A DNA stretch of 64,000 nucleotides, from NCBI RefSeq assembly GCF_000173355.1, contig NZ_ABXA01000020.1, positions 1 to 64,000 of the forward strand, given 5' to 3'. This document shows positions 55,744 through 64,000 of this stretch, piece by piece. The position numbers and the translations under genes are program-made. The DNA comes from Anaerococcus hydrogenalis DSM 7454 (GTDB lineage Bacteria; Bacillota; Clostridia; Tissierellales; Peptoniphilaceae). Each line of letters starts with the position of its first letter. Positions within the stretch are counted from its first letter, which is position 1. The notes under the pieces were generated by a model. That model saw nothing but the letters and a program-made list of their open reading frames with translations. It had not been told where the DNA came from and did no database searches.

Positions 55744-56715
55744 TTAAGTCTTTTTATAATTTTCTATGGTCATTCCTTCATGTTTTTTGAAAACTTTAGA
55801 AAAATATGAGTAATCACTATAGGATAAATAATTTGATAGGTCAACCATGGTCATTTCCTCATTAATTATTATCTCTTTGCCTATATTTATTTTTAATAAA
55901 TTTATGTAGTTGACAACTGTTATTTTAAAATTACTTCTAAAAAGTCTACTTAAATAAGCCTGAGATATGGCACAATTTTTTACTATATCATTTAAGGAGA
56001 TGTTTTTGTATATATTATTATTTATATATATAAAGACATCTTCTAGTATAGAAAAATCTTTGCACGCCTTTACTTGATACAAGTCTTTTAAAAATTCAAA
56101 GGCTATTATGTCAAGAATTTTAGAATTAGTCATATTCTTTGAAAAATAATTACTAAGATTTATATTTCCTATTTTTTCCTTTATTAATATTTTTTCTAGG
56201 ACAAACTCTAGCTTTTTTCTTTGTAATTTAGATGATTTATCAAGACATACTTCTTTTAGCTTAGTTTTTAAAATATCTAAGCTTTTTAAAAAGTCCCTTT
56301 CTTTTAGCTTTATATTAAATTCTGTCAAAAAATCATCCAGATTTATATTTATAGACTCTTCTTTTAACTTTATTAATTTATTTGTTATATCTTTTTTAGA
56401 TATGGGTTTTTTTATAATGTCATTAAAATCAAGGTTTAATTTATTAATGTTTGCCAAGTTTATATCTCTTGAAAGTAGAAAAATTTTAATTTTTTTATTT
56501 TTTAATTTGATTTTTTCTATAAAGTTTAAAAATTTTGAATTTTGCATAGACACTTCTAATATTATTACATCAACATTATTTTTATCTATATGGGCTAGGG
56601 CCTGATCTATTGTGTTTTTTGTAATAATTTCTTTTGCCATCTTACTTTCTTCTAAAATTTTTATTAAGGTTTTTCTAGTTAAACTTTGATTGTTTATTAT
56701 CATAAGATTAAACAT
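55744..56715 (-). CDS. Response-regulator-like protein with AraC HTH and a degenerate receiver
   Basis: 323 residues. A receiver-like domain (1-120) then a helical linker and an AraC-type double HTH (SLNDIVKNCAISQAYLSRLFRSNF and TMVDLSNYLSYSDYSYFSKVFKKHEGMT). The receiver has lost its phosphorylation site: the acidic pair is Asn8-Asn9 and the acceptor Asp is Glu54 (VIILEVSMQ), while Ser82 and Lys103 remain. It should bind DNA independently of phosphorylation, probably at the diol-dehydratase promoter. Its gene starts right after the PocR sensor gene. Confidence 0.8.
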   Translation of the reverse strand: MFNLMIINNQSLTRKTLIKILEESKMAKEIITKNTIDQALAHIDKNNVDVIILEVSMQNSKFLNFIEKIKLKNKKIKIFLLSRDINLANINKLNLDFNDIIKKPISKKDITNKLIKLKEESININLDDFLTEFNIKLKERDFLKSLDILKTKLKEVCLDKSSKLQRKKLEFVLEKILIKEKIGNINLSNYFSKNMTNSKILDIIAFEFLKDLYQVKACKDFSILEDVFIYINNNIYKNISLNDIVKNCAISQAYLSRLFRSNFKITVVNYINLLKINIGKEIIINEEMTMVDLSNYLSYSDYSYFSKVFKKHEGMTIENYKKT

Positions 56716-57972
56716 TTAATCACCTATCTCGTATTTAATAAGTACTTGATTTTTATTATTTTCTTTGATTATTCTTAGTTCTTTGTCTTTACTATCTTCT
56801 ATCGTATGTTTTATATAAGCAAGGTATGAAGAAATTTCTATAGACTCATATTCTGTCATGTAAGTCTTTTTTAATATCCCCATCGATTTTTCACCTAGGC
56901 CTATACCATTATCTGATATTTTTATAATAATTTCATTTTCCTTAGAACTTATATTAAGGTCCATATGATAAGGATCATCAAGGTATTTAAGGCTAATATT
57001 TGCCATTAAAACTGTATAAATAATTATAGGTCTATATGAAATAAGGAAGTTAGAAATTGACTGATCTACAGAGATATTGTAAGTAAACCTATCAGAATAT
57101 TGAATTTTTTTTATTTCCAAATAAGATTTTACTAAATCAGAAATTTCATCAATAGGTAGGATTGCCTTATTTACAAAATTTATAGCAAAAAATACTAAAT
57201 TATCAATATAAAAATTCATAAGATTTTTATCAGCTAATATGGAAAGGTTGGATAATATTTCTAATAAATCGTTTATTACATTTTTATTTATATTATTTCC
57301 TAAAACTTGTAATCTTTCCTCAAAATTTTTATTTGATTTTTCTAATAAGGAAATATCTTTTTCAAGAATACTAATATTATTTTTATAAGACTTCTCCATA
57401 TTCCTTATTTGTATTTCTTTACTTATAATTTCTGTGATTATAAATTCAACTAATTTTACTGAATTTACAAAGTCTTGGTATTTTAATACTTTTCCTGAAC
57501 TTAAGTCTTTTTTACTTTCTAAATCTTCTATTTTTTCATTGCCTAAAATCCATTTTTCTTCAATTTTTAAAATATCATCTGGTGGATTTGGACAATCTAT
57601 TTGACCTCCTACTAGAGCACCCAAATAAGTATCGTCAATAATTATAGGAATTGCAACTTCCAACATATCAAAAGGACATAAATAAATTGAAGTCTTTTTG
57701 GTAACAGCTGCCCTGATAGCTCCTGAGGCATCTGATAATTCACATATGCGTTTGCAAATAGGATTTTTTCTTATACTTGCACAGTGCTTTGTGAAATTAG
57801 TCATTTTTGTTAGGGGCTCGCCCTTGTAGTCTATAGCTACAAAGGCAATGCCTGTAACATCAGATATTAACTTTTGTATTTGTTCAAGTTTTTCTTTTCC
57901 AAAAATTGATAAAAGATCTATACCATCTCTAATATCTTGGCTTGAATTTGAATGATTAGTCATATTTTCCAT
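56716..57972 (-). CDS. PocR-domain sensor kinase-like protein
   Basis: 418 residues. An N-terminal PocR ligand-sensor domain (about 17-180: FGKEKLEQIQKLISDVTGIAF, HCASIRKNPICKRICELSD, YLCPFDMLEVAIPIII, GALVGGQID) is followed by a coiled coil (185-225) and a HisKA-like plus HATPase segment (ISDNGIGLGE). The LytS/YesM-type phosphoacceptor motif INPHFLFN is INKNVIND here, with Asn231 at the His position. PocR domains sense propanediol or similar compounds. The kinase is probably not a phospho-donor; see the partner. Confidence 0.78.
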   Translation of the reverse strand: MENMTNHSNSSQDIRDGIDLLSIFGKEKLEQIQKLISDVTGIAFVAIDYKGEPLTKMTNFTKHCASIRKNPICKRICELSDASGAIRAAVTKKTSIYLCPFDMLEVAIPIIIDDTYLGALVGGQIDCPNPPDDILKIEEKWILGNEKIEDLESKKDLSSGKVLKYQDFVNSVKLVEFIITEIISKEIQIRNMEKSYKNNISILEKDISLLEKSNKNFEERLQVLGNNINKNVINDLLEILSNLSILADKNLMNFYIDNLVFFAINFVNKAILPIDEISDLVKSYLEIKKIQYSDRFTYNISVDQSISNFLISYRPIIIYTVLMANISLKYLDDPYHMDLNISSKENEIIIKISDNGIGLGEKSMGILKKTYMTEYESIEISSYLAYIKHTIEDSKDKELRIIKENNKNQVLIKYEIGD

Positions 57973-58056
57973 AAAAACCCCTTGTTTGTAATTAGCTACT
58001 TATCTATAATTTTACAATTTTTTTGCTAATTTTAAAACAAAGAATTTTATAATAGC

Positions 58057-59373
58057 CTATCTTATCGAAAATCCATCTACCAGAACACACCTTCTTTTTA
58101 TGGCAAAATTTCTTGTACTTGTAGAGCCTTCTCCTGTCTTATTGGCTATAGTAAAGCTAACTGGATTATCATCTGAAAATCCTATCCCATCTAAGGATGA
58201 ACCATTTTTTACGAATATACAAGTTTTTAACTCTTTTGCTGCTATATTCATCCTTCTTATACTGTTTGAATGAATACCTGCCGTATGATATAATCCTTGT
58301 TCTAAAAGTATAGCTGTATTTAAAGCCTCATCAAAATCACTTTCCCTAATCACTGACAAAATTGGCATAAGTTGTTCCTCTGTTGCTAGTGGATGAATTT
58401 TCGGCAAATCTACAGCTATTAATTTATAGTCTCCATCATTTTTGATGCCAGCATAATTTAAAATTTCTCCTACTGATTTTCCTCCAAAAAATTTATTTAT
58501 TTTAAAGTCTTCAGTTAGGACAACCTTGGTAAGTTTTAACATATCTACTACATTATCTATGTAAAAACACCCCTGGCTGATTAAGGATTTTTTCAATTTT
58601 TCATATATAGCATCAACAACAACTATATTTTTTTCTGTAACACATAAGATATTATTGTCGAAACTTGCACCTTTAACTATTTTTCTAGCAGCATCATCAA
58701 TATCTGCCGTTTCATCTACTATAAAGGTTGGATTGGCAGGGCCAGCTGAAATTACTTTCTTGTTACACTTATAAGCTTCCTTAGCAATATAGCTTCCACC
58801 TGTAACAACTAATAAGTCCAACTCTGGATGGTTCATTAGTTCATTTATATTTTTAATACTTAAATCATCCAAGCAAGTAACCAAATTTTCTATTCCAGAT
58901 GATTCGATAATAATTTTATTTAAGAGGCCTGTCAAAAATTTAGTTACTTCAATAGCCCTTGGATGAGGACAAAGAACAACTGAATTTCCAGCTGCTATCA
59001 TACCTATTACATTATTTATCACAGTTGCAACAGGATTAGTGCTTGGTAGCAAGGCAGCAGAAACCCCATAAGGAGAATATTCATATAGGGTCATAACCCT
59101 ATCTTTGGTATAAACTTCCGATACTAAATCTTCTGTTCCTGGAGTTTTTTCAATGCTTAGTCGGATTTTTTCTTTCTTGTCATCCAATTTTCCCATATTT
59201 ATTTCAGAAAATGACATTTCTGCCAACTTATCTGCATAGTTACTTAATGTTTTTCTTATATTTTCTATTATTTTTTCTCTATTTGCTAAACCAAATTCTC
59301 TATAAGACTTATAAGCTATTTTAGACTTTTCTATTATCTCGCATACACTACTGTAAACTCCTAGATTTGTCAT
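58057..59373 (-). CDS. pduP: CoA-acylating propionaldehyde dehydrogenase, PduP type
   Basis: 438 residues. Catalytic Cys244 lies in GASFDNNILCVTEKN, as in PduP. VLPSTNPVATVINN, LVVTGGSYIAKEA and AGPANPTFIVDETADIDDA fill the expected positions, and the end reads RRCVLVDGF as in PduP. It oxidises an aldehyde to acyl-CoA with NAD+. Unlike PduP of Salmonella there is no obvious N-terminal encapsulation helix followed by a linker; the sequence begins directly with the enzyme core. It serves the diol-dehydratase half of the superlocus. Confidence 0.9.
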   Translation of the reverse strand: MTNLGVYSSVCEIIEKSKIAYKSYREFGLANREKIIENIRKTLSNYADKLAEMSFSEINMGKLDDKKEKIRLSIEKTPGTEDLVSEVYTKDRVMTLYEYSPYGVSAALLPSTNPVATVINNVIGMIAAGNSVVLCPHPRAIEVTKFLTGLLNKIIIESSGIENLVTCLDDLSIKNINELMNHPELDLLVVTGGSYIAKEAYKCNKKVISAGPANPTFIVDETADIDDAARKIVKGASFDNNILCVTEKNIVVVDAIYEKLKKSLISQGCFYIDNVVDMLKLTKVVLTEDFKINKFFGGKSVGEILNYAGIKNDGDYKLIAVDLPKIHPLATEEQLMPILSVIRESDFDEALNTAILLEQGLYHTAGIHSNSIRRMNIAAKELKTCIFVKNGSSLDGIGFSDDNPVSFTIANKTGEGSTSTRNFAIKRRCVLVDGFSIR

Positions 59374-59425
59374 GATTTTTTCCTTTTATTTTATAAAATA
59401 TTAAAGTTAGTTAAATTTTAATTTT

Positions 59426-60196
59426 TTATATATAAGGAGTTGAAGAAGATACAGGTTCTTCACCTAGAGTTGACAATAACTTCTTACCTAAGTCAATAGA
59501 TGTTTTTACAGCTTGTCTTACAGCTCCTGAATCTCCTGTAAAACATAAGATGACCTCGTTTGAAAAACTTGTTCCATGAGCAGGTGATGAGTATCCAACT
59601 ATATCTACATTAGCTGCTTTAACTGCTGTATCAGCTAAAACTGTTCCTATAGCTGCAGGAGATCCTATTACCATTCCAAAACTTTTTCCTAATGGAGTAC
59701 TGAAGGCTTTTTCAAGACAATAGCTTGCCCTTGCTGTATATTGAAATTCCAAATGACCTGCCTCATTTCCATAAACATCTCCAAAATATTTTGGTGTAGC
59801 TTCTAGGGCTATTTCTACAGCACGTCTTACATCAGAAACATCATCTGCTCCAAGATAAATTAGGACACCATGTCCTCCTCCACCTTTTGTATCTCTTGGC
59901 ATTTCTATAGCAAGAACTTCTGTATTTGTAGCTTTTACAGCATCATCAACAGCCATTATTTGAGGACCAGCCCCTGTTCTTGAACCTATTATTCCAAGAG
60001 ACCTGTATTTACCAAGGTTCATTTTTTTTGCAAGTTCAAAGTCAACACCTGCAATAACAAGTCCTATTGTATCTCCATCTGTTGTTCCAACAAATTCAGT
60101 AACACCAATGTCCTGATTAGATTTTCTTGGTTTTTTTTCTTTTTCTATATCATCAGATACTTGCCCGATGATTTTTTCTAGTAAATCTTTGTCCAT
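59426..60196 (-). CDS. pduB: PduB-type tandem-BMC (BMC-T) shell protein
   Basis: 256 residues from the ATG at 60196, which has a TTGGAGG site and follows the activase stop by two bases. Tandem BMC domains: GVTEFVGTTDGDTIGLVIAG, SLGIIGSRTGAGPQIMAVDDA, GDVYGNEAGHLEFQYTARASY, YSSPAHGTSFSNEVILCFTG. This is the PduB trimer, whose gated pore could pass larger molecules. The N-terminal helix DKDLLEKIIGQVSDDI may bind lumen enzymes. It is the only BMC-T in the superlocus. Confidence 0.95.
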   Translation of the reverse strand: MDKDLLEKIIGQVSDDIEKEKKPRKSNQDIGVTEFVGTTDGDTIGLVIAGVDFELAKKMNLGKYRSLGIIGSRTGAGPQIMAVDDAVKATNTEVLAIEMPRDTKGGGGHGVLIYLGADDVSDVRRAVEIALEATPKYFGDVYGNEAGHLEFQYTARASYCLEKAFSTPLGKSFGMVIGSPAAIGTVLADTAVKAANVDIVGYSSPAHGTSFSNEVILCFTGDSGAVRQAVKTSIDLGKKLLSTLGEEPVSSSTPYI

Positions 60197-60197
60197 T

Positions 60198-61115
60198 TTA
60201 TCCTCCAATTTCACATATAAATCCTTCAGATTCAACTAGTTGTTTTAGCTTTTCTATATGCTTTTCATCCAATTTTCCTATATTTTTTAGCTTGTAATCT
60301 CTGCCCAAAAGTTCATATTTCTTTTCTCCATAATTATGGTAGGGAAGTATGTGGATTTCTTTTACTTTTGGCAAAGTTTTTATAAATTTTATCATGTCCC
60401 TATACTCATTTATATCAGAATTGACTGTAGGTATAGTTGGTATTCTTATTATTGTGTGTGTTATATCTTGAATTAAGTATGAATTTTCTCTTATGAGTTT
60501 ATTACTTACTCCAGTCCATTTTTTATGGATCTCATCATTGCTAGCCTTGCAATCTAATAAGGCTAAATCAATGTATGGCATAACCTTATTTATAGCATCC
60601 TTACTTGCATAACCTTCAGTTTCAATTGCTGTATGCCAGCCTCTAGCCTTGCAGGCTTTTAATAGTTCCCTGCAAAAGTCAGCTTGCATTAGGGCCTCTC
60701 CTCCAGATAAGGTAATTCCTCCATTTGACCTATGATAATAAGATTCGTCCTTTTTTAATTCATTTATAACTTCTTCAACAGTCATATTTTTACCCTTAAT
60801 TTCTAAGGCTCCGGTAGGACATATATTAGCACAGTCTTCACAAAGTATACATTTTTCCCTATCAATTAAATTTGGATTTGAAGGATCTAGGGCCCCTTGC
60901 TTGCAAGCTTTTAAACATAAATTGCAGTGTATGCAAAGCATTTTTCTATAAAGTAGCTCTCTGTTTGGATGCTGAGATTCTGGGTTAGAACACCATGCAC
61001 AACGCAAAGGGCATCCTTTCAAAAAAACTATGGTTCTAATTCCAGGGCCGTCATTAATAGAGTATCTTTGAATATCAAATACAACACCTTGTTTTTTGTA
61101 GTCTATAGAATCCAT
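60198..61115 (-). CDS. Glycyl radical enzyme activating enzyme for the diol dehydratase
   Basis: 305 residues, radical SAM. KGCPLRCAWCSNPE has the CxxxCxxC, with ferredoxin clusters MLCIHCNLCLKACK and CILCEDCANICP. SNGGITLSGGEALMQ and ALLDCKASN follow. It makes the glycyl radical on the adjacent enzyme. About a third diverged from CutD, so the two activases are probably partner-specific. The TAA stop is two bases before the pduB start. Confidence 0.93.
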   Translation of the reverse strand: MDSIDYKKQGVVFDIQRYSINDGPGIRTIVFLKGCPLRCAWCSNPESQHPNRELLYRKMLCIHCNLCLKACKQGALDPSNPNLIDREKCILCEDCANICPTGALEIKGKNMTVEEVINELKKDESYYHRSNGGITLSGGEALMQADFCRELLKACKARGWHTAIETEGYASKDAINKVMPYIDLALLDCKASNDEIHKKWTGVSNKLIRENSYLIQDITHTIIRIPTIPTVNSDINEYRDMIKFIKTLPKVKEIHILPYHNYGEKKYELLGRDYKLKNIGKLDEKHIEKLKQLVESEGFICEIGG

Positions 61116-61127
61116 AGCTGATCCTTA

Positions 61128-63704
61128 CTACATTGTATGTTCTGTTCTGCTTATAATATCATCTTGTACATCTTTTGCTAATGTAACAAAGTGTGCTGAG
61201 TATCCAGCTACCCTAACTAATAAGTCTTTGTGATCTTGTGGATTTTCTTGAGCATCGATTAAAGTTTGTCTATCTATAACGTTAAATTGAATATGAGCAC
61301 CCTTGTGATCAAAGTATGATTTTATTATAGATACAAAGTTTTTAAGCCCTTTTTCACCTTCTACAGATTTTGGTGAGAATTTTTGGTTGTAAAGTGTACC
61401 ATTTGATGCTTGGAAGTGAGGAAGTTTTGCAACAGAGTTTGCAGCTGCTGTTGGTCCATTAGCATCCTTTCCTTGTCTTGGTGAAACTCCATCTGCTAGT
61501 GGCGCTCCTGCAAGTCTACCATCAGGTAAGGCTCCTACATCTTTTCCAAATAATACGTTTGCTGATACTGGATATATACCTGCTTGGAAAGCACCGCCTC
61601 TTGGGTTTGTATACTTATCTACCTCATCACAATAAATTTGTGCAACTCTTATTGCAAATTCATCGCATCCTTGATCATCGTTACCAAAACTACCAGTATT
61701 ATCTAGAATTTTTTGGATTGTTTTAAATCTTCCTGTTTCATTTGCAGAGCATCCACAAGCTGATTGGTAAGAAGAGTTTTCTGTATTATTTAATTCAAGT
61801 TTTTTAGCAATTTCATCTACATCTGTTGTGTCAGAGTTTGATAAGATTTTCTTTATCGCATCATAAATTTCTGCTTCGGATAATTGTCCTACTTTTGCAG
61901 AAACACTATCTCCTCCACAAGGTCCTGGCATTATAGAATCTGTAAAGCCAAAGTTATTTTCTAAAGCTTCTTTTAATTCTTCAAGGCTTATTCTCTTATT
62001 TTCAAATACATTCTTTTCAATAGCATATAAAGAATCACCAGAATCTGCTACTCCAAATGCTTGAGGTCCTGTAAAGTTATATAAAGCTCCTCCTGATTGA
62101 GAAGATTTACCTCTTTTAATACAATCATCTACCAAAGCTGACATAAATGGAAGATTTCCTCTTTGCATGTGGGCATAATCTACACAGTTATCTGCCTCTG
62201 CTAGATATTTTACAAAGTAAGCCATTTGTTTTTCAAACGCTTCTATAATTTGTTCTATAGAAGTCATTTCTGTAATTTCTCCAGTTACAGGTCCTAATTG
62301 TTTTCCATTACACCTACCATTATTAAGTGTAATTTCTAAAACTTTTGCTGCATTAAAGAAAGCCGCATCGTGCCATCCTTCTGTTTTATGGCTTGCTTGT
62401 GGTTCAACACAACCTATGATTGAATAATCTCTTGCATCTTCAAGTTTAACCCCTCTTGATACCAAGTTTAATATTATTACTTCATCATTATAAAAAGCAG
62501 GTACTCCATAACCTAATCTTGAAACTTCACAAGCTCTTAGTAAAAATTCATAAGGAGAATTTTGGTGTACTCTTACTGAAAATGAAGGTGCTGGAAGGGC
62601 AACGTGAGATACAGATTCCATACACATATAGGAAACATCATTTGTAGCATCAAGGCCATGGATATCTTGTCCACCTACACATAGGTTTTGGAACATTGAA
62701 TATCCTGCAAAAGCTTGGGCAGATACTTCATCTCTCGTCTTATTTATATCATTAAATTTAACCCAAATACAATCAACTAATTCTTGGGCAAGTTCCCTAT
62801 CTATGCTATCATTTTTTAAATATGGATACATGTATTGGTCAAATCTACCTGGGCTTATTGAGTGACCATTAGATTCTATTTGTACCATCAATTGGATAAA
62901 CCAGAATGATTGGCATGCTTCCCAAAATGTATCTGCTCCATATTCTGGAACTTTTTTACAAATATCAGATATTTTTAGTAATTCTTCTTTTCTTTTAATA
63001 TCGTTTTCTTTATCAGCAAGCTCTCTTGCCTTTTCTGAATATCTGTGAGCAAATTTAATAGCAGCTGTATATGTAATTATAAGTGCCTTATAAAATTGCA
63101 TTTTTTCTATAGTTTCAGGATCCTTATCGTCAAGTTTTCTCATAGCAAGAATAACTTCTTCTAAAACTCCCCTAAATCCTCTTTTTAAAATTTTTCCATA
63201 GTCTACAGTTACGTGACCTACTCCACCATAGAAATAATTTCCTACAGAAAATATACCATTTTCTATACAATCTTTAGCTTCTTGACTCATAAGAGAGTCT
63301 GCATATTCAGAATTTGTTTTTCCCTTCCAATATTTGAAAATTTCCTTTAATTCTTCTTTTGTTTCTTCTCTTATCAAAAATGGATCGGCAGACCTTGTTG
63401 CCATAGTATCAAATTCATCTGCAACCCATGAATATGAAAATTCTGGACACAAACCTGTTGATCTTGGTGTTTTTGTCAAAGAACCAACAACTAGTTCGTC
63501 TTCTCTTATTGTTACAGGTAGATTTTTAAAAAGCTTTTCACAAGCTTTGGCACGTCTTAGTATATTTGACATACCTTCTGTTTCTTTGTAAGATTCTGTT
63601 ATTAATCTAGCCCTGTCTGCTTCAACCTCTGGAGTTGCGTTAATTATTACTTTTCTAAGTCTTTCAACTCTTTGTGTAGGTTTACTAAAGCCTCTTTCTA
63701 TCAT
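61128..63704 (-). CDS. Glycyl radical diol dehydratase (propanediol/glycerol dehydratase-like)
   Basis: 858 residues. Cys432 and Glu434 (IIGCVEPQASHKTEGWHDAAFFN) form the catalytic pair and Gly834 (RVAGYSAHFV) carries the radical. The His/Asp after the Cys loop (GWHDAAFF), DYAHMQRGNLPF, GGALYNFTGPQAFG and PRGGAFQAGIYPVSANV match B12-independent glycerol and 1,2-propanediol dehydratases and differ from pyruvate formate-lyase, HypD and CutC. An insertion of about 70 residues (587-658) is present where the short glycerol dehydratases have none. PduP, PduB and a PocR sensor as neighbours favour 1,2-propanediol. Substrate not proven. Confidence 0.88.
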   Translation of the reverse strand: MIERGFSKPTQRVERLRKVIINATPEVEADRARLITESYKETEGMSNILRRAKACEKLFKNLPVTIREDELVVGSLTKTPRSTGLCPEFSYSWVADEFDTMATRSADPFLIREETKEELKEIFKYWKGKTNSEYADSLMSQEAKDCIENGIFSVGNYFYGGVGHVTVDYGKILKRGFRGVLEEVILAMRKLDDKDPETIEKMQFYKALIITYTAAIKFAHRYSEKARELADKENDIKRKEELLKISDICKKVPEYGADTFWEACQSFWFIQLMVQIESNGHSISPGRFDQYMYPYLKNDSIDRELAQELVDCIWVKFNDINKTRDEVSAQAFAGYSMFQNLCVGGQDIHGLDATNDVSYMCMESVSHVALPAPSFSVRVHQNSPYEFLLRACEVSRLGYGVPAFYNDEVIILNLVSRGVKLEDARDYSIIGCVEPQASHKTEGWHDAAFFNAAKVLEITLNNGRCNGKQLGPVTGEITEMTSIEQIIEAFEKQMAYFVKYLAEADNCVDYAHMQRGNLPFMSALVDDCIKRGKSSQSGGALYNFTGPQAFGVADSGDSLYAIEKNVFENKRISLEELKEALENNFGFTDSIMPGPCGGDSVSAKVGQLSEAEIYDAIKKILSNSDTTDVDEIAKKLELNNTENSSYQSACGCSANETGRFKTIQKILDNTGSFGNDDQGCDEFAIRVAQIYCDEVDKYTNPRGGAFQAGIYPVSANVLFGKDVGALPDGRLAGAPLADGVSPRQGKDANGPTAAANSVAKLPHFQASNGTLYNQKFSPKSVEGEKGLKNFVSIIKSYFDHKGAHIQFNVIDRQTLIDAQENPQDHKDLLVRVAGYSAHFVTLAKDVQDDIISRTEHTM

Positions 63705-63742
63705 TTTTCCCTCCTAAAATCAGAATATTTCTTTATAAGGCG

Positions 63743-63771
63743 ATGATATAATGAAAACGTTAATTTGTAAA
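63743..63771 (-). promoter_or_regulatory. Promoter with a cre-like site before the diol-dehydratase operon
   Basis: Minus-strand -35 TTTACA (63766-63771) and -10 TATCAT (63743-63748) have a 17-bp spacer. The spacer contains TGAAAACGTTAATT (63752-63765, plus strand), which matches 12 of 14 positions of the CcpA cre consensus. A bound CcpA would block RNA polymerase, so carbon catabolite repression is likely. The rest of 63772-64000 shows no gene. Confidence 0.55.
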
Positions 63772-64000
63772 TATATTATTAAAGCTAAATAATTGCATTA
63801 TTCAAACCTACATTTTTTGTAAACAAGTTTATTTTTAGGTTTTTTTAATATTTTTCTATAAAAATTTCTGTCTATATTCCTCATAACCAGAACATTTTAT
63901 ATTTTTTTGTATTATTCAATACTATTAATCCTATTAAAATTTTTACTTTCTTATATATATATTTAAAAAATCATTTTCTCCAATTTTTTAAACAATCTAT

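Noticed and set aside
61128-63704. Second glycyl radical enzyme as pyruvate formate-lyase, HypD or isethionate lyase
   Set aside because: Only one Cys followed by V-E-P, with TEGWHDAAFF and other signatures of diol dehydratases; PFL has adjacent cysteines.
63780-64000. Possible gene start or RNA at the right edge
   Set aside because: Very AT-rich with stops in all frames and only a weak hairpin; nothing supportable.

Overview
The window comes from an AT-rich, anaerobic, Gram-positive (Firmicutes-type) genome. My best guess is Peptoniphilaceae, probably Anaerococcus. This is inferred from the Veg protein, T-box control, Gram-positive sorting tails, glycyl-radical metabolism and surface proteins ending in an N-V-K-T-G anchor; no rRNA is present to confirm it. 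A. hydrogenalis is a known choline-degrading, TMA-producing member of the genus.

Left part (1-13.7 kb): the start of an S41 protease, a cell-wall-anchored surface protein, cardiolipin synthase, a pyridoxal-kinase-like gene, a MATE pump, a small lipoprotein, a 705-aa protein that looks like a uracil-DNA-glycosylase-type domain joined to a type I restriction specificity-type domain, Veg, an M18 aminopeptidase and HtpG. Two 172-bp copies of a MITE-like element sit beside terminators.

Middle (13.7-38.2 kb): an AGCS amino-acid symporter; a MetE-like methyltransferase behind a methionine T-box; an Fe-alcohol dehydrogenase; a mannitol-type PTS / DeoR / GpsA-like polyol operon; a small Wzz / degenerate BY-kinase / EpsG polysaccharide remnant; nicotinamidase; an enoyl-CoA-hydratase-family enzyme; secreted proteins; pyrimidine-nucleoside phosphorylase; a xanthine/uracil permease; a GPH symporter; and a potABCD polyamine operon.

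Right part (38.2-63.7 kb), all on the minus strand: a glycyl-radical bacterial microcompartment superlocus. A 23-gene choline operon (transporter, shell proteins, CutC/CutD, two CoA-aldehyde-dehydrogenase-like proteins, PduL, EutJ/EutP/EutT-like accessory proteins, a TPR-DUF4037-DUF4125 trio, a MerR regulator and an alcohol dehydrogenase) appears to start at a promoter with the 19-bp spacer typical of MerR activation. Next to it is a second set: a diol-dehydratase-type glycyl radical enzyme, its activase, a PduB-type shell trimer, a PduP-type dehydrogenase and a PocR-sensor two-component pair. The second set has no PduL, alcohol dehydrogenase, BMC-H or BMC-P of its own, so the two pathways probably share enzymes and shell parts: CutC or the diol dehydratase makes an aldehyde, PduP/CutF makes acyl-CoA, PduL makes acyl-phosphate, and the alcohol dehydrogenase regenerates NAD+.

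About twenty genes or gene joints show a single-base frame break inside A/T homopolymers, including genes expected to be functional. This looks much more like residual homopolymer error in the assembly than real gene decay. I annotate these as single genes and mark where the frame breaks.
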